The notes under the pieces are model-generated. The model was not told where the DNA came from. It saw only the letters and a list, made by a program, of their open reading frames with translations, and made no database searches. A program made the translations under genes and the position numbers. DNA of 64,000 nt from NCBI RefSeq assembly GCF_965363235.1, contig NC_134842.1, forward strand, positions 31,186,958 through 31,250,957, written 5' to 3'. Shown one piece after another: positions 1-13,100 of this stretch; the stretch's first letter is position 1, and every line of letters begins with the position of its first letter. The stretch is from Mytilus galloprovincialis (Eukaryota > Mollusca > Bivalvia > Mytilida > Mytilidae).

Positions 1-825
1 ATTAGTATCGAAGATGCTCGCAGTTACGTCGACTTGAAGTTGGTCACATTGGTATATATACAGTTGCTGCTATGTTTATTGTACGTACAGGGATTTGAAT
101 TTTAAAACCGAGGAAAAAGAAACGATGCGAAACAGGAACAATGTCATATGTCATGTATATATATGTTGTTTGAATCGAAAAAATCTGTACAATAAAATAA
201 AATTAAATGTTGTATCGCAAGTGAAAAAATATGTTACTGCGAGCAACTAATCCTATATCTGTGTTTGTATTGTTTATAGCCAATTGAATTAAGAGATTAA
301 ATAAAGTTAGGTTTAAACGATTACACTTACATTAATTGACATAGCGAGATAAATAATGCATACGGTTGGTTTCCTTTTCGAAGTCTATATGGTTGCCAAG
401 GACATTAGAGGTTGGTAATCTTTATATGCCGTTATATAAATGTACCAAATGCAGATATGGGTCTGGTATTCCATTCAAATATTGTGTTATAGAAACGTCC
501 ATGACATAAGAAAGACAAAGTTGACATCTTGCTAGTAAATGTATGTGTTTTGCTAAAAAGGATGGCTTAGGCTTTTACCTCGCACATTTAGATAACATAT
601 AACAAAATAAATCAAATTATAGAAGTCTCCTGCCTTAACAAAAGAAGATAAGAACATGTATAATGTTAAATGTTGTGGCATTATAAGAAAGCAATGATAT
701 TTTTTTAATTTATTTGTTTGTCATGTTGTACAATTCATATTACACGTATAACTCAAATAGGAAATAAATATATTTCAAATTTGCATTGCACATATGACAA
801 CAGCAATATGTCTTGTTATTTTCAG
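1..825 (+). other. intron of IgR1 (left part outside window)
   Basis: No exon is recognised here. The following exon starts in phase 1, and the paralogues place a signal-peptide exon and a six-cysteine Ig exon before it, so this stretch is read as the intron between the missing type D exon and the type A exon. No D-type or signal-like exon can be found in these bases. Confidence 0.6.
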
Positions 826-1155
826 TTCCAATCACAAATGTCAATTTAAGAGTTATTCCATATGATAAAAACCCGATAGAAATTTTATCCGGTTCAATAC
901 AAAAGTTTCAATGCACAACTAATGCCGGTCGGCCATCGTCCAGGATAGAGTGGTATATATCTGGTGCCAACATAACCGAAGAAGCTTCTGTTAAGACTGA
1001 TCAATGTAATCCTGGATGTAATGAAACAGTGATATCGTCAAGTATTCTAAAATATACTGGTAACATCACAGACATTGGGAAGACAATTTATTGCATAGCT
1101 GAAAATGTGAAGGAGCAAAGTGTCAGATCACAAGACAGAAGAATAGATATTTTGT
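826..1155 (+). CDS. IgR1 exon: Ig domain type A
   Basis: Acceptor TTTTCAG, donor T|GTATGT, 330 nt, phase 1-1. The same length is found in IgR2 and IgR3. The B-strand cysteine lies in FQCTT and the F-strand cysteine in IYCIAEN. An extra close pair, CNPGC, sits between them and probably forms a local disulfide. The segment GRPSSRIEWY supplies the core tryptophan. Confidence 0.88.
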
Positions 1156-4100
1156 GTATGTAGACATAATTTCAGACGAGCGAGTAAACGATTTAAATAT
1201 AAGCTGAACTTTTTAATCACATACAATTATAAAGGAGAAATTAAGCTTCTCATTTATCAAAATTATTTATATATCAATTGAAATTATTCTTGAAAATTGA
1301 GAGGTTAAAGTTTCTTGAATATTTTATATTTATTTAGGTCAGAATAAATATTTTTTAAAAATGTAATGAAAATTAAACAATCAAAATCAAAGTGTAAGTT
1401 CCCTCTCAAATATTGTACAGATTATACTAGTTTTAAAACCAAATATTTAGAAACTCGAATCCCACACACTATGATGTTGACCTTAAGTGCTCGTAAGTTA
1501 CGAAGTGAAAAAGAGGCGATTGATATGATTATGTATTTCTTTGGTACCATCATTATAAATGCTTGACGTAATTTAGAATTTTGATAGAATGTTCAAACAC
1601 TATGATGTTCAGTTCTTAGGGTTTGAAGCTGGTATAAGAATGACAAGCAGATAAAAATCATAATTAGCAGTACAAACTGAGATATGTTTGTATTAGGTTG
1701 ATATTATTTTCCCAAAAGTAATGATTTACGGACTTTATATTCTCGATTTTTTTACCGTGAAAACTACATGAACGTGTTAGTTTGCATATCCGACAGGGCA
1801 TTGTACATGTGAACTGTATACTTTGTGTTGTTCCGGATTACTAAACCCGTTTTTAAATGATGAGATTTAACTTTATTTCTGCCCATATTTGAGTATATAA
1901 TATTCAAAAGATAATAACAATGCAACTTATTTTTATCCATCAAATACCCAAGAAAGACGATTTCAGCAACCATAACATGTATAGGTTATCCCCGCGGCCT
2001 TCAACAATTATCAACACATGTATCGCGTTTCAGGAAAATGTTCATTTACATTTTATTCTTGTTACTTAAGTATTACAGTAAAAAATATCATCAATTTCAA
2101 AGTCTCATTTGACGTTCTTGTAGATCCACCTGTATACCAGACTACAACATCACAGAAGGGAGCATTTTATTCATAACCACTTCTATTGATGCTAATCCTC
2201 ATCCAATATCTGTTTGGTGGACTCGTCAAAATGATCCCAGTTTCAAATATAGTGGTATGAATCTTACAATCAGCAACATAAAGAAAAATTTCAACGATTA
2301 CTACAAATGTAATGCAATGAATACCATTACCATTCCAAGCCAACCAACCCAGAACAAAACAACAGAAGAATTATTCAAAGTGAATGTACTATGTAAGTAA
2401 AATTCTTCGATAACATAAAAACATGTATGTTGATATATATAATAGCATTGTATTTATATGTTGTTTTTAGTTGGATTGATATGATAAATTTCTAAGGGGG
2501 TTGTTGTGAAAGAATTTGGTAATTGTTTTTTTTTTAATTTGGTAATTTTAATCTGGATTAAATATGTTAAATTCAAAATGCCTTTAAGTCTGAGGGAAGA
2601 TAAGGGTCAAATAATTTGAATTTATAAGTCTATACAAACGACCATTCAGAAAATGAATTAGGTAACAGATTATCTAAATTATCTGAAATAGGTATTATTA
2701 CCCAAACGTGACAAATAGGAAAATATTATAAAAGTCTGAATAACTGTGCAAATAATCTGCATCAAGTAAGTGAAATACTACTAAGAAGTAATAAAACCAT
2801 AAAGACAAATAATTGTCTTATGAAACAATCCCTACTAATGATGCAATAACCTGTGCAAAAAAGCTAATTTCAAACATACATGTAAACACCTATCGTATAG
2901 CATTTGATAAAAAGAAAACTAAAGAAGAGGGTGAATTTATTTAGTTTCAAGCGTGTCTGATGCTTTTTGCAAGAAAATACTGTCTTTGAACGTGAACTGA
3001 TAACATAATTTTTAATAGGAATGTACGAGAATGGTGGTAAAATCATAACAAAAAAGTTCCTACACTCTTATATTATATAAACTAGTGTAAACGCCGAATA
3101 ACAAAATGTCCCCCTACAAATGGCTATTCATTTAGTTGTTATAGAACTATTGACGACCAAGAGCATAATTCAACGAATCAAGCATTGTATTTGAATTTAG
3201 GCAATAGTATTGGGCCAATCTTCAAACGTTATGAATTCAAGATTACCAAAAAATAAACCCGGAGGAAATGGAATGAACTACAAACTCAGCCGGAATAGGC
3301 GTGTTCTCTGGTAAATCGTCTCAGTCTGTGTTTTTTTACCAAGAAATATGTCTCATGACCTTCAACTAGGAACTGATATCAAAACTCAACGAATGTACTT
3401 TTTCACAATTATTTTTAATGACATTCTTTACAGTAAAACTAATGTTTGTAAAAATTTTAGAAATATTTATATTTACATTTTGACGACCCTGTTATACCTT
3501 TTCTTTAAAAGATTTTTTTTGATCTTTTAGAAATCAGCATTATGACGGAAATTTTCATCATCCTTTTTATATAAACACACTCGGGTATTTTGTGCATGAT
3601 AAAGTAGAAACATTAAAATTACCAATTTTACTGCACCAGAATAGCAGTCCGACAATAAAGATCTCTTCAATTATGCTGAAGATTAAAATAATTGAAAATG
3701 AAAAACTGATTGAGCTACTAAAACCTACCAGGATGTTTTTAGGCAAAGTCGGCCAAAGAATTAAAGATCTGCATATAATATATTCCTTTATTTTAGATTA
3801 TTTAGAAAAATTTTAACATCCTATTTTAATCACGCAGTATCCTTAATTTAATGCCAGTTAAAAGTACTGGTTACTGTACTATTGAAACACCGGGACTAAT
3901 GGATAAGCAGCCGATATATGAACCCAGCGATAGAAGTACTCTATGTAACATTAACGGTACCAATATTTCTACACCTGATGTTCAGTTTGATAATAAATGC
4001 CCAAGACCAAAACTTATTTTAAAATCTAAAACTGATTAATCATCGAAGAGCTGATCAAACCAAACAAGACACAAAAGTATAGTCATACTTGGCAAAAAAT

Positions 4101-7100
4101 CAGAGGTTTGCATGAGGGATTCATATTCCTTAATTGAAAATATTTTGAAAAAAGGGTATATGATATATTAGGATTTCCTAGTTCAGCTGTTAATCTTATT
4201 ACTTTATTTCACAGTATATTTCAATGTTTTACTGTATGGAACCTTTACCTTTTCATGTTTTTTTATGATCAATATTAGATCCACCTTCAGTTTATATGGA
4301 ACCTATGTATAGTCCGTTAATTGTGCAAGAAGATCAACAGAACATCAGATTATCCTGTGTGATAGCTGAAGCTAATCCTGTAGATACTATAATGTACCAA
4401 TGGAATTATCCTGCTGGTACCATAAGGAATGGAGTTCTTACCATACCAACTGTCTCAAGAAGGCACAATGGACAATATTACTGTTCTGCTACTAATTCGG
4501 TTGGAACATCAGTTAGAACGGTGAAACAAATAGATGTACATTGTTAGTTTATTAAAACATATTAAGGAGGCTCGAGGGTATAAAAATTTCAGAAAAAAAA
4601 TAAACATTTGTTTTTCATTTCAAATTTTTATTTGTTACCTTTTGTAGTTGTTACTTATCATATGGTACAAAAATCATTCAAAACAAACAATTTTTGTTGG
4701 CCCCAGATGACTTTTAAAATGTATACATCATTGAAAAAGTTCCAAATTATCTCCCTTTGGTGGAAAAATGACATTTTTTGGCTTTAAAATTGAAATATCT
4801 TTTTTAACTCATCGGTGACCTATATTTTTTAATATAATTTCCATATAAGCTGTACTTAAACTAAATTATTGTAAAATTTGAGCGATTTCTGTAATAAATT
4901 TCTTTCTTTTTTTTTCGATATTACCTTTATTTCTCCTATTACTTCAACAGAAAAAAAACACCTTTACAAAAATGTATGCTTCTTTCGAAGGCAGATTGTG
5001 AGCGCAAATGAACGGTGACCCCACTTTTTTATTTTATTTTTCTGTTAACTCTAAGATAAAGTTCATTTATAGAAAAATATAGAGAAATCCTATATAAATG
5101 ATTTAGACCCGCGAACCCCCTTAACTGTAATTTAGTTCCCACTCCAAATTGTTTCATGTATCATATTGTATTGTAATGTACCTGTCGACGTCCATTTCTA
5201 ATAGCTATTTCGAAAGTGTGTTGTATCTTTTTATGAGCTCATTACTATGATAACCACAACGAGAATAGATTTCAACGAGACATTCAATTTTATTAGACAT
5301 GGCTATATGCGATATACAAAATTTTAGCGGGAAGATTGGCTAGCCATCTAGCCGTTTAACACACCATTCGTTCGCATGTATCAAATAGTCTTTGTCTATG
5401 TATGTTGACGATTAATTTTACTGCATTTTATATTTAGTGTGTATATTTTTCCGTTTGTTATCCTCTGATAGTTGAAGTGTTTCCCGTGCTTTTAGTTTGT
5501 AACCCGTATTTGTTCCAGCTTAATCGATTGGTGACTATAAAACAGTGGCATGCGATTGTTTCTTATTTATTTTTCTTTATTTCAATCTTACTTAAAATAC
5601 AACAAGTGTATTTGTATATGCATGAATGTTAGAAGAAAGAAATGATGATTAAGAAATGCAATTACCATTAAATATCAAAGAAAAACATTTCAGATGCACC
5701 TGTGATTTCTGGCATTCAAGAATATAATGTTGATGCTGGCAGAACATTTAATGTTTCTCCAACAGTAGATTCTCATCCACCCCTTACATCTATATGGTGG
5801 ACTCGTCAAAATGATATCAAATTCATTTACTATGGATGGAATCTTACAATCAGTCACATTCAAGAAAAGGACAGTGATAACTATACATGTCATGTGATGA
5901 ACACTTTAACACCATCTGGGTTGTCTGCACGGAACAGAACTTCAATAAAAGTTTTCAACATTAATGTTCAGAGTAAGTAAATAATTATGATGTACAAGAA
6001 GGAAAATGTTTACAATGTCTGTCTTTTAAACTTTACTCAATAATGGTCTCTTCGACAATTCAATTACATCCTAACTTACCATTATGTTTTATGAATAACA
6101 ATACTGCATTATGTATAGACATACATTAAACTCACAGAGTAAATAATTTCATTCGTCCCTTGATTGTCCTTATACTGAAAACAAATTATTCGTGGAATGT
6201 TGGATTTAAACATAAGATGTATATCATTCCCCAAAAACTTAACTTACACTAAAAATGATAAATAGAGATCACCATAGGGCCTTTAACAATAAGTAAAACC
6301 CATATAACATAGGCTGGCAGTAAAGGCCCCGAAATTTTAATAAAAAACAGTTCGAATGTAAACTAAATGCATATTTTATGTATAAAATAATGAACGAAAA
6401 ACAAATCTGTTACACAGCAACACACGACAACCACTAAATTACGGGCTCCTGACTCGGGACCTGCACATACATAATGTAGCGTAGTTAGAAGAGAAAACAG
6501 TGAGCCAGTACAACATAAGAACAACTATAAAAAAACATTTAAAAAGTCTTTACTCAGCAGATGAATACGAATATTTACATATAACAAATAAAGCAAAACG
6601 TTGACATGTTTTTCAATTATTTGGTTTTCCAAATGTTGGTGAGTTTGTGAATCTCATATATCTCTTGAAACTTGAAATTTAAAATACTAACGAAACTAAC
6701 AGGCGTGGATCATATCTTGATCTTTTTCTCTATATTAACATATGCATAGGGTTAACTTGTCTCTAATATAGTTATTATGAAGAATGATTTTAATAACCAT
6801 ATCTGTCTTACTGTGAACAACACAAAGTTATTTGTTCGATACGATTTGTCTGTGTCTCAACTCACTAGCGACATATGTTCCTGTTATATTAGCAGATACT
6901 AGAGTATTTGTCATATCTTTAAATTCTATATCGATTGTCTCATTTTATATCTGTTATTTGATGTTTTAATAACCATGTTCTGATGGCCTATTGTTGGAAT
7001 TTTTAGGTTAACAAGGCATTTTAAAAGAGGGACGAAAGATACCAAAGGGACAGTCAAACTCATAAATCCAAAACAAACTGACAACGCCATGGCTAAAAAT

Positions 7101-10100
7101 GAAAAAGACAAACAGAAAAACAGAAAAACAATAGTACACACGACACAACATAGAAAACTAAAGAATAAACAACACGAACCCCATTTAACTTATTCACTTT
7201 CGATTTTAAACTATTTTATGTTGAGTGCATAAAATCTAGAAGAAATGAAATTATGATCTCAATATCTTTGATGAAGTTTCTTTTCGAAAGGTATTTTTGG
7301 TATCATGCGAATTTATGTTTAAATTTGTAATTTCTGTTCCCCCCCCCAAAAAAAAAAATAAAATTGCAGAATGTAATCTTAAGGTGGTATGGGTGTCTTC
7401 CTCCATCTTGGATTGTAAAAAACAGAGATTCAAAGGTCCAGATTTTCAATCAAGTTAGCAAAATTTGACGCAGGAATGCAGATGTTTAATGTACATTTTC
7501 ATTTAAAAGTACCAATTTATTTGTATCTTATAATCAAGTTAAATTATTTTAGAAATACCAAATGATGACTCAGTAAACAGCGCTGCGATCGGAGTAGGAA
7601 CGGGATTGGCTGTTATCATATTAATATTAGGAGCTGCAAGTGTATTCTTTTTTCTGTATAGAAAACGTCGAATGGCAAAAAGAAAAGGTAAACACAATCG
7701 TACTTTATAAATTGATAAATTTTGAAGTTTTTTGTTGTTGTTTTTTTTTGTTGGTGAAATTAGAATCTTAAAGTAGCTTATACATTTGATAAATCCCTAA
7801 ATGAGAAAATGGATAGTGGTATAAATTTCGTAAGAATTACAATATGACGAAAGTATAGAATATAACACTATCAAAGTAATTCGAAAACACCACAATATAT
7901 ATAGTCCTGGTGACAGCTAAAAGTACAAGATAGCTCGAATAGACACCGAACATTTAACTTTTTTTCAACCCATTCCTGTCCGTTAGACGTCCGTTCTTTG
8001 TACCAATGTGTAGACAGTGGTTTTAAAGAATAAAATTTTTCTTATCCGTTAGATGTCCGTTCATCGTTCGCCTTATCCGTCGACGTCCGTTCTGTCCGTA
8101 GGATTTGTTTTAGCATGATCATATCTTTAAACACTTCCAACGGATGATGTGTCCATTGCACGTCCGGTACGAGTCTTTTTTTTTTATAGTACTCATTCGT
8201 TCAGTTTCCGTTTTGTAACCGTTACTTGTCCGTTATACATTCCTTTTCTACCCCTACTCCTTTGATAGCGTTATGATGAATAAACCAAAACCAGTTACAC
8301 GGTAACTATTAATCATTTTAAGGTCACTTGTATTTGATTTACATATATAATGTTTGACGCCTTTAATTTTCGCTTATCTTGTTCATCCGTTTTATCCGGT
8401 ACTCTTCTGTTAGGTGCCGTGGGACATTCGTTTTTCGTACGCAACATATCCTGTGTGTGTCCATTGACATTCGTTACGCGTCTGTTTTTATTAGGTCAGT
8501 ACATCAACGCACTCATAACGGATACACAATTTGTCAACGAAAACATTTTTTCTTCATCCTATCGACGTCCGTTTGAGCGTTTTGATAAGGTGTGACCAGA
8601 CCTTATGTTCTCATGCAGGATTAAAATTAATGATACATACCTTTGATGGTCACCTTACATGAATTGGCTGAACGACACGATGTATCTTCTTCTTAACATG
8701 GTTCCGTTGCATTTACGCTGGTGTTTTCTTGATACTAAAATATTAATCAGATGTATAAATTCACAGATTGTGTCATATTGCGTCATTGGTGATCATTTCA
8801 TAAAGCATTATTGTGAATTTTTTATTGATATAAAAAGATTTGGTGCTGTATACAATTCCAAGGAATAAATAAAGATAAATAAAGAGCTGCTGAACCAACG
8901 CCTCTTATGTTTTGTGCTGGTAGAGTTCCCTTAAGTGGATACCAGATGGTATGCAAGGAATGTATAACTTAATAATCGAACGCGGAATAAATTGTACTCT
9001 TCTTATAAGAATTTGTTTATTGCTGTTGCACATCGATTTGCGACTTGAAATCACACAAAAAGAAAGCGGTTAACTTGCCTATGAAACTCGTTCCTTTTGT
9101 TTTAATATTTTGTAGATGTTTTTAAGGCATTTGTTGTCGCGATCAGAAGATATTAGTAAGACATCAAAAAAGTCATTCTTAAAGGAAAAATGGTATTAAA
9201 TCAGGACACAAAGACCCTTGGCAAATCATCAGAAAAGGAATTGAGTTTTTATTTTTGTCAATAATGTTAAAACCAAAGCGAGATATCAAACCAAAATTGT
9301 AAGAGACAAAGGAATCGAACAATTTTCGTAATATACTATACGAATATCTCATTTAAGAATACACATTTATACGAAAACAAAGACAACATTTAGATTAAGA
9401 CATCTACATACCATGTCACAAAAACTGCTATGTAATTTGAACGGTTGTTATTATGAATATCTCTAAATGGCAATAATTAATAACTATTCTTTCAGAAAAC
9501 AGCAACAGCAAAGTATATGAATCAGAATTCGACAAACCCAGGTAAATAAACATTTTAATCCCGGAATAGACCAAATCATTAGCTTTACTATGCTGACTTG
9601 GAGTATGAACAATGTTTAACAGGAATGATTTTGGTATCAAAAAAGAATTATCAAATTGTGTCTGAATGTCATAAATTCTGTCTGCACACTAACATGTTAA
9701 TAGTTCTTTTCCGCAATGGTCTAAATCCTCTTGAATTTAATTATCATTTACAAAAGTTGTGTCTCAACACATTTCTTACAATATGGAAACTGAAAAAAAT
9801 CTCTACACATTTTCAAATTTTCATAAAAATCTTATACAAGGTCATTTATTGTCCATTGCAAAACGCTTAATAGTGTTAGTATGATCAAGTATGATGCTAT
9901 AGCAAAAGTCAACATCTAAAATGTTAAAAAAAAATCAACTAGACCTAAATTTCAATATTTCATGATATGTATTGGCAAGAATTCATCCTACCAACCAGCT
10001 TATATTGAATATATAGGGGATAAAAAGTCACCAATGCACTTGAAACCTTTTATGTGGCAACTTAGAATATGCTAAAACCTTTGTGCTGATAACTTTACGG

Positions 10101-13100
10101 TTTCACAAGCGTTGTGATAAGTAGTAACGTTCAGATTTAAAAGAAGATCATGACTTTAGGATCTGCTTAAAATTCACATTGAACACCCGAAAGTTTTTCT
10201 TGGGCCATGAGTTGCCCAGTCGTTTTTTTTTCTGTGTTTTTTTTGTGTATTTTTTTGCTATGGCATTATTAGTTTGTTTTTGACTCATGCCATATTTGAT
10301 ATGAGACGTTGCATATTTATTAAACATAATGAAATAACTAAGCTGTAGACTTGTGTATTTAATGTATGCTGCATTTTATATGCATGTTAATCAAGCCATG
10401 AAAATATAAAACCTCTTTATATATTTAAGGGGTTTTGATTTCCGATATTGTTGTATATAGTCTTATTTGAGTGTTCTTTTTTACGTTTGTATTGATCTAA
10501 TACATGTAATTATTTAAGATACACGAAAGAAGTCGTGTTATTATTATAGATTATAAAATTGAGAATGGAAATGGGGGAATGTATCAAAGAGACAACAAAC
10601 CGACCATAGAAAAAACAACAGCGGAAGGTCACCAACAGGTCTTCAATGTAACGAGAAATTCCCGCACCCGGAGGTGTCCTTCAGCTGGCCCCTAAACAAA
10701 TATATACTAGTTCAGTGATAATGAACGCCATACTAATTTCCAAATTGTACACAAGAAACTAAAATGTATGTTTGTCTAAATGGGATGCATTTTCTCATTC
10801 TCATCTGATATAAAAACGGCGTAACCTTGAGATTAGATAAGAATTAGAAAATGCATCGAGTTTAAAAAAACAAAACAAATAATCTATGTATCCCAATTTT
10901 GTGTATTTTCGAATAACATTTAGGTCAAATTATAGTAAAAAATTTTATCTAGTACGATTAAAATGCATCTTCTTTTTTGTTACTATTTTTTCATGCAGGC
11001 TTATTAAAACAATATAATGATCAACGACTTGAATCCATTTAAAAAAAATGCGTTTGAACTAATCAGCCTGTGTGTTTTTTACATTGCAAACACTAACAAT
11101 ACATACAAACAGACAGACACGTGTGTAGCAGATTTATGTAAAAATGGATACTTATTATTTTGTGTTTACGTGTAGTTTTTTTTTTATAGTTCCAGCTATT
11201 TTTGTTCTCTGGTTGGTCATTAATCTAGCGCTTGGATATTGATAAATACGCTGTTACGGGGGACTATAGAAGGTAGCGATGATTTACATTTTCAAGCGAG
11301 TCGGGAGAGAAGAAAAATAACACATAAGAAGATCAAAGAAAAAATAAACATTATAGCGATATTAAAGTGAAATTGATTGACATGTCAAATGCTTTTCTGT
11401 TTTATGGTTTACAGACAAACGTCCGGAGTAGACAATCATTTGTATAATGAACTGCAAGATCTAAAATCAGGTCAGTGCAAACATTATCTAATATTTAAAT
11501 GTATTGTAGCTTAAATAACTTTTTCGTGAATAAAACCAAAATGATGTACATTTAGTCTTTTTTTTTAACCATTTCACAGTTATCTTCAACTTTGTACTTT
11601 GTTGGGCCTTTAATATTTTTCTTGTAAACATACCTTAGAGTGTTTCTTAGACGAAATGTTTTTTTTCAGCCAGCTGGTACCTTTGAATATGCTTTTTGGA
11701 TGACATCACAAAAAAAAAAAACGTAAGAAAGAAAAAGAATGTTATCATAAACGATAAGTCTGCTGAACAAACACTTTGGCGATAGAAATGTCTAGAAAGT
11801 AAAAAAACATCATAGCAAAAAATTATTTAATTCGCCTCGTACTGCAATCTTGGAAAGATGTAGTTTTTCTTTCAATGATATCAGATCTGATCTAGAAAAA
11901 AAACTGAAATGTATGTACCTTTTTATTTATATAAACGATACACATGACAAATATTCATAAATACAAGCCGATTTATCAATTTACAGATGGTAAACAGCAG
12001 AACAAAAGTTCAGAAAGATGGTAAGTAGTGTTTTCATCTTATCTCAAACAAATATATTCTGTTCACAGTTAACGATCAAGTCATGGGAGGCGTTATGTTA
12101 GCTAAGCTACATTTGTTCATATTTGATTCCTCTTTAACAATTTCTTTATGAAAAAGTAAAATCACAAAAATACTGAACTCAGAAGAAACTTCAAAAATTG
12201 AAGTCCCTAATCAAATGGCACAATCAAAAGCTCAAACACATCAAACGAATGGATAACAACTGTCGGATTCTTGACTTGGTACAGGCATTTTTAATGTAGA
12301 AAAGGGTGGATTGAACATTGTTTTAAAGCTGCATTTGTATGAGAGTCGCATCAAATTGCAATGCATTGACAACTATGCATGTGAGCAAAGGCTCCGTGAT
12401 GAAGACCGTACTTTGACCTATAATAGTTTACGTTTATATAGTTGTGACTTGGAAGGAGAAATGTCTAATTGGCTCTCATACCGCATCTTCTAATATATAT
12501 TCAAACAAACTCACTATTAAAAAATGTTTCTCATTAAATATACAAGAGGGACATGCAAAATCAACTTAATGAGTGTCATAACTGTTTCTCTGCAGCTCGA
12601 ACACTTACGAAGAATTTGGAGAAGTCAAGAGCAGTGCGAATGATAATATTTACGAAAACCTGAAAATATCAACAAACGGTAGGTAGCATGTTCTTAAATG
12701 TTATTACATATTAGGGTTTTCAGCATTTTAAAACATTCTTTGACATAACAGCTGATGTGTAAATAATTAAATAACATTAATCATACCTCTCGTTAGAAAG
12801 AGGTGTACCAATCTGTCCGTATTTCCAGCGTTCCTTCTTCCTTTCGTTTCTTCATCTGTCTGTCCAGTAATTTTTTTTCAGGATCTTTGTTAGGATCTAC
12901 CAAGACCGTCCTGAATTTGTATATACTTGATATGAATATGCAAACTGATGCTTTTTCTTATTATGTCATCACATTCCTGTTAACAACTACGTATAGTGAT
13001 GCCATGATTTGTATACAGTAGATTTCTGTACATATAAATCAATTGCAGATATTTTTGATACATTTGAACTAATAATTGCCTGATCCGACAACACAAATTA

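Noticed and set aside
3592-4039. Two ORFs in an IgR1 intron as a possible extra exon or gene
   Set aside because: No Ig or other domain pattern, no supported splice sites, and no counterpart in IgR2 or IgR3.
8350-8595. Overlapping ORFs as a small secreted protein
   Set aside because: Both frames are open because of the CCGTT-rich repeat; hydrophobicity is not signal-like and no splice context is seen.
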